A model generated the notes under the pieces. It had not been told where the DNA came from and ran no database searches. It worked only from the letters and a program-made list of their open reading frames with translations. Made by a program: the position numbers and the translations under genes. From Shewanella sp. Choline-02u-19 (GTDB lineage Bacteria; Pseudomonadota; Gammaproteobacteria; Enterobacterales; Shewanellaceae): a stretch of DNA of 64,000 nucleotides. This document shows positions 8,792-17,738 of this stretch, one piece after another (position 1 is the stretch's first letter; every line of letters starts with the position of its first letter). The DNA lies in NCBI RefSeq assembly GCF_002836205.1, contig NZ_PJBE01000013.1, forward strand, positions 558,001 through 622,000, given 5' to 3'.

Positions 8792-9138
8792 TTGTTCTTC
8801 CACCTTCAGCTTGTGATTACCTGTGGGTTAATAAAAACCACAGAAATAGTTTTGCTTAAATTAGCTTAACCTAATGCGTGAGATATATTCGCTGTAAATG
8901 TTATCTTCAGCATCTATATGTAACGTATTTGATCGCACTGTTACGGGCTTATATTCTAATTTTTATTATTTGAAGCTAAAAATAGCGCCAAATGCGATAA
9001 AGCCCACCTTATATACCCTTTTAAGGGGCCTTAAGTCAATTTTAAGGAAGTGACTGCTGAGATAATAACCACTCAAAGCGAATGCATTTATATCTTGCTA
9101 GACTTGAGACCAGTATTGGAAAAACAGATAGAATTTAC

Positions 9139-9168
9139 TTTCATTGTGACAGTGGTTTTTGCTAGAAT
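9139..9168 (+). promoter_or_regulatory. Candidate promoter of rfaH
   Basis: TAGAAT at 9163-9168 is a good -10 match, with a weak -35 (TTTCAT at 9139-9144) 18 bp upstream. It lies about 55 bp before the preferred rfaH start. The rest of the 430-bp divergent region with the POT gene holds two small palindromes near 9017-9047 (CCCTTTTAAGGG and CCTTAA/TTAAGG) of unknown role. Confidence 0.35.
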
Positions 9169-9222
9169 CTCTCGCCGTGAATGGAGTTCACTATTGTTAA
9201 GTTTAATATTGGAGAGGTTTTA

Positions 9223-9753
9223 ATGAAAGCTTGGTACCTGTTGTATTGTAAGCCTCGAGGCGAAGTTCGAGCGCAGCAGAATCTAGCACTTCAAGAAATT
9301 GAAACCTATATCCCTACCTACCCTGAAGAAAAGTTACATAAAGGAATAGTAACTGTTCGTCGTGTCTCTATGTTCCCTAGTTATCTCTTTGTCCATTTTG
9401 ATCCTAAAATCACCAGCGTTGCGCGTATACATAGCACCAGAGGCGTTATTCGTATCATCGGCTGTAAAGAATTGATGACAGCTGTTGATGACGGTATCAT
9501 TCAAGCCATTAAACTGCGCGAACATTGCTGGTTAAACGAGTTACTACCAAACACCGACTCAGAACAGCAAAATACAGCGGAAGCTGCTATTGAATGTGGC
9601 GATAAAGTGAAGTTTGTCGATGGGCCTTTCGCTGAACTCGAGGGTGTTTTCGAAGAGAAAAATGGTGAAAAGCGCTGTTTTGTACTCTTCGACATTATGG
9701 GCAAGCAACAAAGGGTTGCTGTCGATAAAGCTGATGTTACCCGTCTAGATTGA
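9223..9753 (+). CDS. rfaH: Transcription antitermination factor RfaH (NusG paralogue)
   Basis: 176 residues from MKAWYLLYCKPRGEVRAQQ, the typical RfaH/NusG start. The NGN domain spans about 1-110 (SMFPSYLFVHF, VARIHSTRGVIRIIG), and the KOW-type end follows (CGDKVKFVDGPFAELEGVF). RfaH is recruited to RNA polymerase at ops sites and suppresses pausing and termination in long surface-polysaccharide operons. I chose ATG 9223 because GGAGAGG lies just before it; an in-frame ATG at 9181 would add 14 unsupported residues. A perfect ops element lies 726 bp after its stop, so it probably controls the adjacent locus. Confidence 0.92.
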   Translation: MKAWYLLYCKPRGEVRAQQNLALQEIETYIPTYPEEKLHKGIVTVRRVSMFPSYLFVHFDPKITSVARIHSTRGVIRIIGCKELMTAVDDGIIQAIKLREHCWLNELLPNTDSEQQNTAEAAIECGDKVKFVDGPFAELEGVFEEKNGEKRCFVLFDIMGKQQRVAVDKADVTRLD

Positions 9754-10478
9754 TATCTTTAAGTAAAAAGCATAACAAACTGAATATATTTGTATCATAA
9801 GTGGCGGTGTGAACTCTGTGCGTGAAATACGATTTTTTTTGTAGGAGATTGGCTATAGCGCTTCGATAAGTACAACTTATGTGTTACTAGCGACAAAGAA
9901 GCCTGCGTTATAGTACGAGACTATATTTTGACCTGTAAAGCAAAGTGGAATGACGCTATGTATCGGTCGAACATGTGCCGCTTATGCGATTCGTCATGTG
10001 GTGAGTGATATCTAAGGCAATATCTTTAACGCAAGACCATGGTTGCAGTACATAGCACTGCAAGTTTTAATGGCGTGGGTAGCGGAATGTTTGAGCACTT
10101 GGCGAATGCAGGTTCTTAGAGTTGCTGCTCAACTCTTTTCATTGCTGTATAGTATTTACGAAAATTTACAGCTGGTATTGTTGACCTTAGGCAATTCTGA
10201 GGTGTTATTCAGCTTTGTGGCCGAGTTGTAAAAAAATATTAAACGCTAGGGTTAGTATTTGTTGTGTAAAAGGGTAGAGAGCAATAAGTTAATTTAGAAA
10301 AACGGGAAAACAGATTGAGTAGAGATATTTTACAAAATCCTAACTTTTATTTTTTCTAAATTTATTTAGCGACTTGCTTAAGTGTTAATTTAGTTTTTAC
10401 GTAAGTTGCTAAGTGTTTTTGTCAGTGAATTGGGAATGTCCGCATCGCGGATGGGCATGTTGGAAGCCGTAATCCATG

Positions 10479-10490
10479 GGCGGTAGCGTG
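10479..10490 (+). promoter_or_regulatory. ops element (RfaH recruitment site)
   Basis: GGCGGTAGCGTG is a perfect match to the known ops core of JUMPstart leaders. It lies about 290 bp upstream of the first polysaccharide gene, on the coding strand, with rfaH itself next door. Established knowledge: RfaH binds the ops hairpin in the paused complex and stays with polymerase. Confidence 0.93.
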
Positions 10491-10724
10491 TCTAAAACCC
10501 CTAAAATCCTACATTTCGGTGTTATTTTTTATGCGTTCCCCTAAGAAATTCAACATCGGGTGCGCTCAGTTATTGGCTTGAACACTAAACTTGAACATTA
10601 AGAATGAGCAATATGATTTTTCGACTTTAAACACTTTATACGTTAGCTTTGTCAGTTAGCTCAGCCATTGAGTCGCAAGGCCACTTGTTCTATTACATCG
10701 GGTTACTATAAATTGGCCTGGCTA

Positions 10725-10745
10725 GTCAGCGATTGCTGACTTTTT
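10725..10745 (+). terminator. Leader intrinsic terminator between ops and the first gene
   Basis: GTCAGC, loop GATT, GCTGAC followed by TTTTT; the stem extends to 7 bp with A10724-T10741. It ends 34 bp before the GTG start of the export gene, so transcription of the whole locus would have to pass it. Placed after the ops site, it is a natural target for RfaH antitermination (inference). Confidence 0.75.
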
Positions 10746-10778
10746 CATTATTTTTGCTTTCTTCGGAGATTAATCGCG

Positions 10779-13526
10779 GTGTTACATAAAACCAAAAAAA
10801 TTATTATAGCTGGCGCAAGTGCTTTGCTGCTTTTAAGCGGTCAAGTACAAGCGGCAATGCCATCTCCGCAAATGATAGAGCAATTTAAAACTCTGCCAGC
10901 ATCAGAACAACAACGTCTTGCTAAGCAATATGGTATTAGTCCATCGATGTTAGGAGGCTCAGCCTCTGCCCAACAACAGTTAGAAAACCCTCAGTTGGTA
11001 AATCCGCGTGGTGATGGACGTAGTAAGGGTAATAGAGCTACAGACGAAGAAGATAAAAACAAAGAACTTACTTTTGAAGATGAAGCTGCTAAAAACGAAC
11101 TAAAACGATTTGGTTATGATCTCTTTGCAGGCGAGCCGACGACTTTTGCGCCAGTATCAGATGTGCCAGTCCCGAGTGAATATCTTGTTGGTCCAGGCGA
11201 TAACATCAAAGTTCAGCTTTATGGTAAAGATAACAAGGAATATGACCTAGTCATTAACAGAGAAGGGGTAATACAATTCCCTGAACTAGGGCCTATCACT
11301 GTAACCGGATTAAACTTTAGCCAGTTACGAAAAACCCTATCCCAACGCATTAAAAAGCAGATGATTGGTATTCAATCAAATATCACCATGGGCGAACTTC
11401 GCTCCATTCGCATTTTTGTTGCAGGTGATGCTTATAAGCCGGGTTCGTATACGGTCTCGAGCCTATCGACCATTACTCAAGCCTTATTTGTCGCAGGTGG
11501 TGTTAATGAAATCGGTTCGCTACGTAATATTCAAGTAAAACGTGCTGGTAAGCTGGTCGGCAGCATGGATTTGTACGACCTGTTGCTTCGAGGTGATGCC
11601 TCTGGTGACATGCGCTTGCGCTCTGGTGATGTGGTATTTATTCCATCGGTAGGCGGATTAGTCAGCGTTACTGGCGAAGTTCGACGTCCGGCTATTTACG
11701 AGCTTAAAAAGCACGAAACAATGGCGCAGGTTATTGAGATGTCGGCGGGTATTAAACCTGGCGCTTATCCAAAACGTAGCAGTGTAGAGCGATTTAATAC
11801 TAATAGCCTTAGAACCATCGTTAATGTCGATCTTACCTCTAAAAAAGGCAAAGCGACTCCAGCTATTGCAGGTGATGTAATACGTGTGAAAAGTGCAGCA
11901 TCACAATATGAAGACGCACTCACCGTTGTCGGTGCAGTTGTCAGACCTGGAAAGTATCAGTGGTTTGAAGGACAAAAGGTCAGTGACTTAGTCCCATCTA
12001 TTTGGGGCGATTTAACGGTTTCAGCTGATTTAGAGTACGCTATTATAGTGCGCGAAATGAATAAGCAGGGTGATATTCAAGTCTATCAGTTCTCGCCCTC
12101 TAAAGCGATTAACGGCAAGGTCGCATCTCAAGACCTAATGCTTCGACCGCGTGACAAGGTCATCTTTTTTAACTTCAGCGATATGACTCAGAACCGCTAT
12201 GAACTGAATAAGTTAGTTAAAGAACGGGTTAAGAAAGTACAATCGTTAGCGGGTGACTCACTTATTGGCAACGATTTGTTTAAAGCGGGTTTCTCTCAAC
12301 TGAATCAACAGAAATTTGCCGACCGTTCAGAGTTAGGCGGTATCGCAATCAACAGTAAAGCTGAAGAAAACGAAAACACCGCAATCAAAGGTGAGGTCAA
12401 CAAGATGTTGGTCAACCTGTTTGAAGATAGAGATTTAATCAAGCTCAGCAGTGTGATGAATCGCAGTGAATTGCTTTATCCAGTGATCATGAAGCTTAAT
12501 AACCAAGGTCGAGCCGGTACAGGTGTTCAGGCTGTGGCCATCAACGGTAAAGTGAATAACCCAGGTATTTATCCTCTTGCCATTAATGCGCGAGTTCAAG
12601 ACTTAGTTAATGCTGCCGGAGGCCTAGAAGAGGGGGCTTATACAATACGCGCTGAACTCACAAGCACGTTCACTACTGCTGATGGTTCCTCTATTAACCA
12701 CAAGAATATAGCACTTGATCTTGCCCTGCAGGGCGACGCACAACAAAATGTGTTGCTGAAAGGCCGCGATATCTTAACGGTAATGACAACCCCTGATTGG
12801 CAAGAAAATAAGTCAGTTGAAATACGTGGAGAAGTTAAGTTCCCAGGCACTTACAATATCCGCCGCGGTGAGACGTTAGCTGATGTACTAAATCGTGCCG
12901 GTGGATTTACTTCATATGCATACCTACCTTCATCAGTATTTGTCCGCGAGTCTGTGCGTCAACAAGAGCAATTAGAAATTAAAAAGCTTGCTGACCAATT
13001 ACGTCGTGATATCGCTACTCGTGGTGTTTCTAAAGACGGTAACGTTGTAAATTACAGCGATGCGCAGTTAATGTTAACCGATCTCGAAACCATTAAAGCA
13101 GTGGGTCGTTTAGTGGTTGATCTCTCTGCTGTATCCGTAGGCATTGAGCAAGCAGACCTGCAATTGGAAGATAAAGATGTTCTATACATCCCATCGACTA
13201 AGCAGACTGTTTCGGTTATGGGTGAAGTCCAGCACGCAGCTACGCATCGATTCAAAGACGGCCAAACCATCGACCAATATCTTGCTATGTCGGGTGGTGC
13301 TAGAGAACGTGCGGATGATGACAGAACGTATGTCATTAAAGCCGACGGTTCAGTAATGCTTCCAAGTCATTCAATGTGGTTCAGCAGCGAATCAAGCCTG
13401 CAACCAGGCGATACTATTATCGTACCGTTAGATACTGAATACAAAGACAGCCTAACGCTTTGGACCCAAGTCACCAGCATCATATACAACACAGCAGTAG
13501 CATTCGCCACAGTCGCTAATTTATAA
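10779..13526 (+). CDS. Polysaccharide export protein with multiple SLBB domains (Wza-like, long form)
   Basis: 915 residues, GTG start with CGGAGA upstream. A signal peptide (LLLLSGQVQA, cleavage about residue 25) has no lipobox. A poly_export domain with SEYLVGPGDNIKVQLYG (about 132-148) is followed by several SLBB-type repeats of the form VxGEVRRPAIYELK, ending with DSLTLWTQVTSIIYNTAVAF. E. coli Wza is about 380 residues and is lipidated; this long non-lipidated form is common in Shewanella and Vibrio O-antigen/capsule loci. It should form the outer-membrane or periplasmic channel for the locus 1 polymer. First gene after the ops leader; Wzz follows after a small inserted gene. Confidence 0.9.
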   Translation: MLHKTKKIIIAGASALLLLSGQVQAAMPSPQMIEQFKTLPASEQQRLAKQYGISPSMLGGSASAQQQLENPQLVNPRGDGRSKGNRATDEEDKNKELTFEDEAAKNELKRFGYDLFAGEPTTFAPVSDVPVPSEYLVGPGDNIKVQLYGKDNKEYDLVINREGVIQFPELGPITVTGLNFSQLRKTLSQRIKKQMIGIQSNITMGELRSIRIFVAGDAYKPGSYTVSSLSTITQALFVAGGVNEIGSLRNIQVKRAGKLVGSMDLYDLLLRGDASGDMRLRSGDVVFIPSVGGLVSVTGEVRRPAIYELKKHETMAQVIEMSAGIKPGAYPKRSSVERFNTNSLRTIVNVDLTSKKGKATPAIAGDVIRVKSAASQYEDALTVVGAVVRPGKYQWFEGQKVSDLVPSIWGDLTVSADLEYAIIVREMNKQGDIQVYQFSPSKAINGKVASQDLMLRPRDKVIFFNFSDMTQNRYELNKLVKERVKKVQSLAGDSLIGNDLFKAGFSQLNQQKFADRSELGGIAINSKAEENENTAIKGEVNKMLVNLFEDRDLIKLSSVMNRSELLYPVIMKLNNQGRAGTGVQAVAINGKVNNPGIYPLAINARVQDLVNAAGGLEEGAYTIRAELTSTFTTADGSSINHKNIALDLALQGDAQQNVLLKGRDILTVMTTPDWQENKSVEIRGEVKFPGTYNIRRGETLADVLNRAGGFTSYAYLPSSVFVRESVRQQEQLEIKKLADQLRRDIATRGVSKDGNVVNYSDAQLMLTDLETIKAVGRLVVDLSAVSVGIEQADLQLEDKDVLYIPSTKQTVSVMGEVQHAATHRFKDGQTIDQYLAMSGGARERADDDRTYVIKADGSVMLPSHSMWFSSESSLQPGDTIIVPLDTEYKDSLTLWTQVTSIIYNTAVAFATVANL

Positions 13527-13568
13527 AGTCAGGACGAACGCTGACGCTTACTGACTTTTAGGTTCTTT

Positions 13569-13608
13569 CCGTAAGTGAAGCGTTCCGTGAGTGAGCTTAC
13601 GAACGTTC
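13569..13608 (+). repeat. Class 2-related repeat, left copy flanking IVP gene 2
   Basis: CCGTAAGTGAAGCGTTCCG followed by TGAGTGAGCTTACGAACGTTC. A close direct copy is at 14097-14136. It contains internal inverted parts (GTAAG/CTTAC and CGTTC/GAACG). Confidence 0.7.
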
Positions 13609-13655
13609 TGTTAGCAGTAAGTGTAACGTTCGTTATTTAAAAACCAAGGATGGTT

Positions 13656-14012
13656 ATGAAATTTCAAAAGTTAGAAGTCTGGCAACTTAGCTATCAACTT
13701 TCATGTTCTATTTATTTAGAAACAAAAGAACTGCGAGATTGGGGCTTCAAAGATCAAATAACGCGTTCTGGTTTATCTGTTCCTTCGAACATAGCGGAGG
13801 GAATAGAGCGACAGGGACTAAAAGAGCAAGTACATTTTTTGTACATTGCTAAAGCATCACTTGCTGAATTGATGACACAGGCCATGATAGGTAAAGATAT
13901 AGGTTACTTTGAATCGGACTTTGTTGATGAGCTATTAGAAAAATCTGAGAGAGTATCAGCTATGTTAGCGGGATTGATTAAAAGTATAAAAGTACGCAAT
14001 CAATCATCTTAG
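13656..14012 (+). CDS. Four-helix-bundle protein, 23S rRNA IVP family (copy 2)
   Basis: About 118 residues from MKFQKLEVWQLSYQ. It shares with copy 1 the blocks LRDWGFKDQITRSGLSVPSN, IAEGIERQGLKEQ and HFLYIAKASLAELMTQ. ATG 13656 is preferred over ATG 13650 because AAGGA at 13646-13650 overlaps the latter and spaces correctly to the former. Function unknown. It lies between the export gene and wzz, which are normally adjacent, and is flanked by direct repeats, so it looks like an insertion into the operon. The same strand as its neighbours means it is probably co-transcribed. Confidence 0.85.
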   Translation: MKFQKLEVWQLSYQLSCSIYLETKELRDWGFKDQITRSGLSVPSNIAEGIERQGLKEQVHFLYIAKASLAELMTQAMIGKDIGYFESDFVDELLEKSERVSAMLAGLIKSIKVRNQSS

Positions 14013-14026
14013 CTTGACGCTGTAAC

Positions 14027-14136
14027 CGTAAACGAAGTGTTCTGTGAGCAAAGCGTTCCGTAAACCGTAGCGCAGCGTTCAGATCTTAGCTTAGAACCGT
14101 AAACGAAGTGTTCTGTAAGTGAGCTTGCGAACGTTC
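14027..14136 (+). repeat. Class 2-related repeats, right side of IVP gene 2
   Basis: Two diverged direct units start with CCGTAAACGAAGTGTTCTG at 14032 and 14097. The second matches the left copy at 13569-13608, including GTGAGCTTRCGAACGTTC. Together the copies bracket the gene, as expected for an insertion between repeats or for recombination between them. Confidence 0.7.
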
Positions 14137-14179
14137 CGTCAACCGTATTCAAAAACTTAAATAATGAGATAAGTTTTAA

Positions 14180-15142
14180 ATGTCCAATGAAATGAATAAG
14201 TACACACAAGATCAACCCTTTTCTCAAACTACAAGCGACGACGAAATCGACCTTCGCGAACTGTTCTCTGTCATCTGGCAAGGCAAATGGTTAATCATCG
14301 CCATCACTGCCGTTTTTGCCATTGGCTCAGTAATCTTTGCCCTTATGCAGCCTAATACCTATAAGTCAGAAGCGTTGCTAGCACCAGCAAGTGAAGAACA
14401 GGGCGGGGGATTAAGTGCGTTAGCGGGCCAATTTGGCGGCCTTGCAAGTATGGCCGGTATTAATCTTGGCCGTGGAGGCGGAGTTGATAAAACTCAAATG
14501 GCGATAGAGGTCATGAAGTCACGCCAATTTACTAGTCAATTTATCCAAAAGCACAATATTTTACCTGCTCTAATGGCCGTTGATAAATGGAACATGCAAG
14601 AAAACAGATTAATATACGATGATGAATTATATGACGTCAGTAAAAAGTCATGGGTTCGTGAAGTAAAAGCACCTTTTAAGCCAGAACCTTCAATGCAAGA
14701 GGCATATAAAGTCTTCACTAAAGTGATTTCTGTTAACTCTGTAAAAGAGACCGGGATGGTTACGGTCTCAGTAGAGCATTTATCACCCGCTATCGCACAA
14801 CAGTGGGTGAGCTGGTTAGTTGAAGATATTAATAAAGTGATGAAAGAGCGGGATGTAGCGGAAGCAAATCGGAGTAGTGAGTTTTTAAATAAGCAAATAG
14901 CACTCACTAACGTCGCAGATATTCGTTCAATTCTTTATAAACTCATCGAAGAACAAGCAAAAACAATTATGTTTGCAGAAGTCCGTGATGAATATGTATT
15001 TAAAACAATCGACCCAGCACTGGTCCCCGAAGAAAAAGCGGGGCCAAAACGCGCGCTGATTTGTGTCTTAGGTACATTGCTCGGGGGCATGCTAGCGGTA
15101 ATGCTAGTGCTAATAAGACATTTTGTTAAAAAAGAAGATTAG
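14180..15142 (+). CDS. wzz: Wzz-type polysaccharide chain-length regulator
   Basis: 320 residues with an N-terminal cytoplasmic stretch (DEIDLRELFSVIWQGKW), TM1 (about 35-55), a Gly-rich early periplasmic part (GGGLSALAGQFGG), helical periplasmic domain, and the Pro-containing ALVPEEKAGPKR motif before TM2 (about 293-313). The short KKED tail means there is no tyrosine kinase domain. Wzz proteins control the modal length of the polymer made by Wzy. With the SLBB exporter it forms the transport and length part of locus 1. Confidence 0.9.
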   Translation: MSNEMNKYTQDQPFSQTTSDDEIDLRELFSVIWQGKWLIIAITAVFAIGSVIFALMQPNTYKSEALLAPASEEQGGGLSALAGQFGGLASMAGINLGRGGGVDKTQMAIEVMKSRQFTSQFIQKHNILPALMAVDKWNMQENRLIYDDELYDVSKKSWVREVKAPFKPEPSMQEAYKVFTKVISVNSVKETGMVTVSVEHLSPAIAQQWVSWLVEDINKVMKERDVAEANRSSEFLNKQIALTNVADIRSILYKLIEEQAKTIMFAEVRDEYVFKTIDPALVPEEKAGPKRALICVLGTLLGGMLAVMLVLIRHFVKKED

Positions 15143-15341
15143 AAAAGAAGAGCCTATTGGGACTGCCTAAAGAAAACAAAGAAGCAGAAAACAGCGAAAC
15201 CTGGGGTTTATATGAGATAGCGGCAGGTCGCTATCTAAAAAGGGATAAACAGTGTCTGAGCTGGGTTCGATAGGCTAAGATGTAAAAGTAGTAAAGCTCA
15301 ATTAGGGTTTGCTGTAGTCATAACTAATAAGAATAAAAGTA

Positions 15342-15561
15342 ATGTTACCTTTTAATACCTTCAAAACGATTATCAAAAATACACCATTAGTCTCTATTGA
15401 TCTCGTTGTTTATAACCCGAAAGGTGAAGTGCTTTTAGGAAAATGCGTTAATCGCCCCGCAAATGGTGCATGATGGTAGAGTATTAAAAGATGTATCTGT
15501 TGGTTGCTATGGCCCAGTAATCGGGTTGGCAGCAGAAGTGGCAGTCAAGGATAATGAGTAA
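15342..15561 (+). pseudogene. Remnant of a GDP-mannose mannosyl hydrolase (Nudix, gmm/wcaH) gene
   Basis: The frame starting at ATG 15342 gives MLPFNTFKTIIKNTPLVSID, then GEVLLGKCVNRPANG, which matches the N-terminus of Gmm/WcaH (KSTPLVS, LLGKRxNRPAxG). It hits TGA at 15471. In the +1 frame GRVLKD follows at 15475-15492, the equivalent of GGRVxKDE in the intact enzyme, so the YWFVPG core is deleted and the frame broken. After that the similarity is lost before a TAA at 15559. It is probably a scar of an earlier GDP-mannose-using gene set. The rest of the 730-bp gap between wzz and wzx shows no gene I recognise. Confidence 0.7.
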
Positions 15562-15840
15562 TTATTACTTATACATTTAGTATATGCGATCGTTTAATTT
15601 ATATATTAAGGTGTTGAAATGTACTTATCTTTGACGGGCTAGAGCTTTTACAGAGATATAACTCCTTTTAGTATTTCCTCTCCAATATAAAGGAGGGTTG
15701 AGTCAGGGGACTAACCATTTAATTTTACAAGGATATAATATTTACACCTAATACATATAGTAGATTAACTAAAAAGCTGGAGTGAATGAGAACTAAATAT
15801 CTAGAGTCTTTATTTTTCAACGATTTATTCAAAGATATTT

Positions 15841-15860
15841 AAAATAAAATAAAATAAAAT
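15841..15860 (+). repeat. AAAAT pentanucleotide tract before wzx
   Basis: Four perfect AAAAT units end 12 bp before the wzx ATG at 15873, where the ribosome-binding site should be. A change in unit number would shift spacing by 5 bp steps. No normal GGAG-type site is visible here. Confidence 0.8.
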
Positions 15861-15872
15861 AGAATATAAAAT

Positions 15873-17120
15873 ATGAATTTACTCAAAACATCTTTTTTAA
15901 CATTCATCGCAACTGCAATTAAGGTACTAGCAGGCTTAGTTATAAATAAAGCTGTTTCTATATATATCGGACCATCAGGTATTGCTTTAATCGGTCAATT
16001 TCAAAATAGCTCACAAATAGCGATGACAGTAGCTCAGGGCGGGATAAATACAGGTGTAACAAAATACACTGCACAATATGGCGTTAAAAGTGATCTTCTT
16101 CCAAAGCTATGGAGTACAGCTGCAAGAATAGTATTGTGTTGCTCTGTGGGTGTTGGTCTTTTTTTGATTTTCGGTTCTAAGTATATTTCTGAATATACAT
16201 TAAAAACAGATGAATATAGTTATGTGTTCATTACTTTTGGTTTTACGATTATTTTCTTTACAATTAATCAATTGCTGCTATCAATATTGAATGGTTTAAA
16301 AGAAATAAGAACTTTCATTGCAATTAACATATCACAAAGTATTTACGCATTAATTTTCACGACACTATTAGTTGCCTTATATGGATTGGACGGGGCATTG
16401 ATTGCATTGGTAACAAATCAATCAATAATTTTTATTACAGTGCTATGGCGGTTGCGTAAACATAAATTAATTATAATAAAAAACTTTAAGCAAAAGTTCG
16501 ATAATGAGCAAGGTAAAAAGTTACTTTCATACTCGGCAATCGCATTAACATCTGCATGTACCGTGCCTGTTTCACTCTTATTTATTCGTGATTACATTGG
16601 CGAAAACTTATCTTGGGATGCTGCGGGTTATTGGCAGTCTATGTGGTATATATCCTCAATGTACTTGATGGTTGTGACGACTGCTTTATCTACCTACTAT
16701 TTACCACGCTTATCGGAGATAACGTCAAAAGTTGAGTTGAGAACAGAACTTAAAAATGGATATTTAATTATTATTCCAATTGTGATTGTTTTATCTTTTA
16801 CTATTTACTTATTACGTGAATTTATTATCTGGTTACTATTCACTGATGATTTCAAACCAATGATTGAGCTTTTTAAATGGCAACTTATTGGTGATGTGGT
16901 TAAAGTTGCTTCCTGGTTAAGTGGGTTTCTGCTAATTGCACGGGGGGCTGTTAAGCTTACTATTTTTAGTGAGATTTTCTTTTCTGTTACTTTTTGTTGT
17001 TTATCGGTTTACTTTGTTAATAATTATGGCTTAGTTGGTATGTCATATGCTTATGTCGTAAATTATATGGGGCACTTGCTATTTATGTTATATTTCACTC
17101 GTAGGAACATTCTTTATTAA
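15873..17120 (+). CDS. wzx: Wzx-type O-antigen flippase (MOP superfamily)
   Basis: 415 residues, strongly hydrophobic with about 12 membrane helices. The start SFLTFIATAIKVLAGLVINK, followed by VSIYIGPSGIALIGQFQN, is typical of Wzx proteins of the O-antigen type (RfbX/WzxE-like). It should flip undecaprenyl-diphosphate-linked repeat units across the inner membrane. First of a run of AT-rich, locus-specific genes, consistent with the variable central part of an O-antigen cluster. The AAAAT tract sits in its translation initiation region. Confidence 0.9.
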   Translation: MNLLKTSFLTFIATAIKVLAGLVINKAVSIYIGPSGIALIGQFQNSSQIAMTVAQGGINTGVTKYTAQYGVKSDLLPKLWSTAARIVLCCSVGVGLFLIFGSKYISEYTLKTDEYSYVFITFGFTIIFFTINQLLLSILNGLKEIRTFIAINISQSIYALIFTTLLVALYGLDGALIALVTNQSIIFITVLWRLRKHKLIIIKNFKQKFDNEQGKKLLSYSAIALTSACTVPVSLLFIRDYIGENLSWDAAGYWQSMWYISSMYLMVVTTALSTYYLPRLSEITSKVELRTELKNGYLIIIPIVIVLSFTIYLLREFIIWLLFTDDFKPMIELFKWQLIGDVVKVASWLSGFLLIARGAVKLTIFSEIFFSVTFCCLSVYFVNNYGLVGMSYAYVVNYMGHLLFMLYFTRRNILY

Positions 17121-17124
17121 AATT

Positions 17125-17724
17125 ATGATATTTAAAATAATTAACCGATTATCTCTTTATAAACGAAAATTATTTACGTTTTATTTTCTCTACATTCGCA
17201 CAAGATTAATGCCAGTTAGGCTTACCTTTCAAACGTTACCTTTATTGACACAAAAAACGAGAATAGCTGGTTTTGGGAGAATTGAACTTGGGAAATCTGT
17301 AATGTTAGGAATACGCACATCCCCATTTCTCAATACAGGTGAGTTTTATATGGCTGCGAATAAACACTGTTCAGCTATAAAAATAGGCTCTGATGTAAGT
17401 ATTAATAACAATGCAGCTATTATTGCTAATACTAGTACAATTACGATAGGTGATAACACCTTAATTGGACCCAACTTTATGTGCTTTGATAGTAACTTTC
17501 ATTCATTAGATCCTACTAAAAGACTTATACCAGCCGAAGCTAAAAGCAAGGCGGTTCTTATTGGTAATAATGTATTTATAGGGGCGAATGTGACTGTTTT
17601 AAAAGGCAGTATAATAGGTGATAATTCAGTTATTGGGGCCGGGTGTGTTATTTCAGGAGAAATCCCTAGAGATAGCGTGGTTTCATGTGCCACAAATAAT
17701 ACTATTACAATGCTTAAATATTGA
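17125..17724 (+). CDS. Left-handed beta-helix acyltransferase (WbbJ/maltose O-acetyltransferase-like)
   Basis: 199 residues. From about residue 85 there are hexapeptide repeats (IKIGSDVSINNNAAI, ITIGDNTLIG, VLIGNNVFIGANVTVLKGS, IIGDNSVIGAGCVIS). The DSNFHSLDP element supplies the catalytic-type His of this family. Such enzymes O-acetylate sugars, or in FdtC N-acetylate dTDP-Fuc3N, using acetyl-CoA. It starts four bases after wzx. The FdtC role is possible because the same locus makes a 3-amino sugar, but the GNAT gene downstream is the better candidate, so I expect O-acetylation here. Confidence 0.8.
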   Translation: MIFKIINRLSLYKRKLFTFYFLYIRTRLMPVRLTFQTLPLLTQKTRIAGFGRIELGKSVMLGIRTSPFLNTGEFYMAANKHCSAIKIGSDVSINNNAAIIANTSTITIGDNTLIGPNFMCFDSNFHSLDPTKRLIPAEAKSKAVLIGNNVFIGANVTVLKGSIIGDNSVIGAGCVISGEIPRDSVVSCATNNTITMLKY

Positions 17725-17738
17725 GATAAGTTAGATAT

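Larger units (their letters stand above)
9754..10778 (+). other. Long leader region between rfaH and the polysaccharide operon
   Basis: About 1 kb with no convincing gene. Open frames here are short and lack family features. It is AT-rich in its second half and must hold the promoter of locus 1, which I cannot place with confidence. The recognisable parts are the ops element at 10479-10490 and the intrinsic terminator at 10725-10745, listed separately. Confidence 0.7.

Noticed and set aside
10043..10231. 62-codon frame in the locus 1 leader
   Set aside because: No ribosome-binding site, no family features, and located upstream of the ops site in a non-coding leader.
6264..14012. Diversity-generating retroelement suggested by the IVP/Avd-like bundle proteins
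   Set aside because: There is no reverse transcriptase, template repeat or target gene in the window.
17125..17724. FdtC-type N-acetyltransferase as the main sugar acylating enzyme
   Set aside because: The beta-helix protein looks more like WbbJ-type O-acetyltransferases, and a WecD-like GNAT lies inside the acyl module. It remains an alternative.
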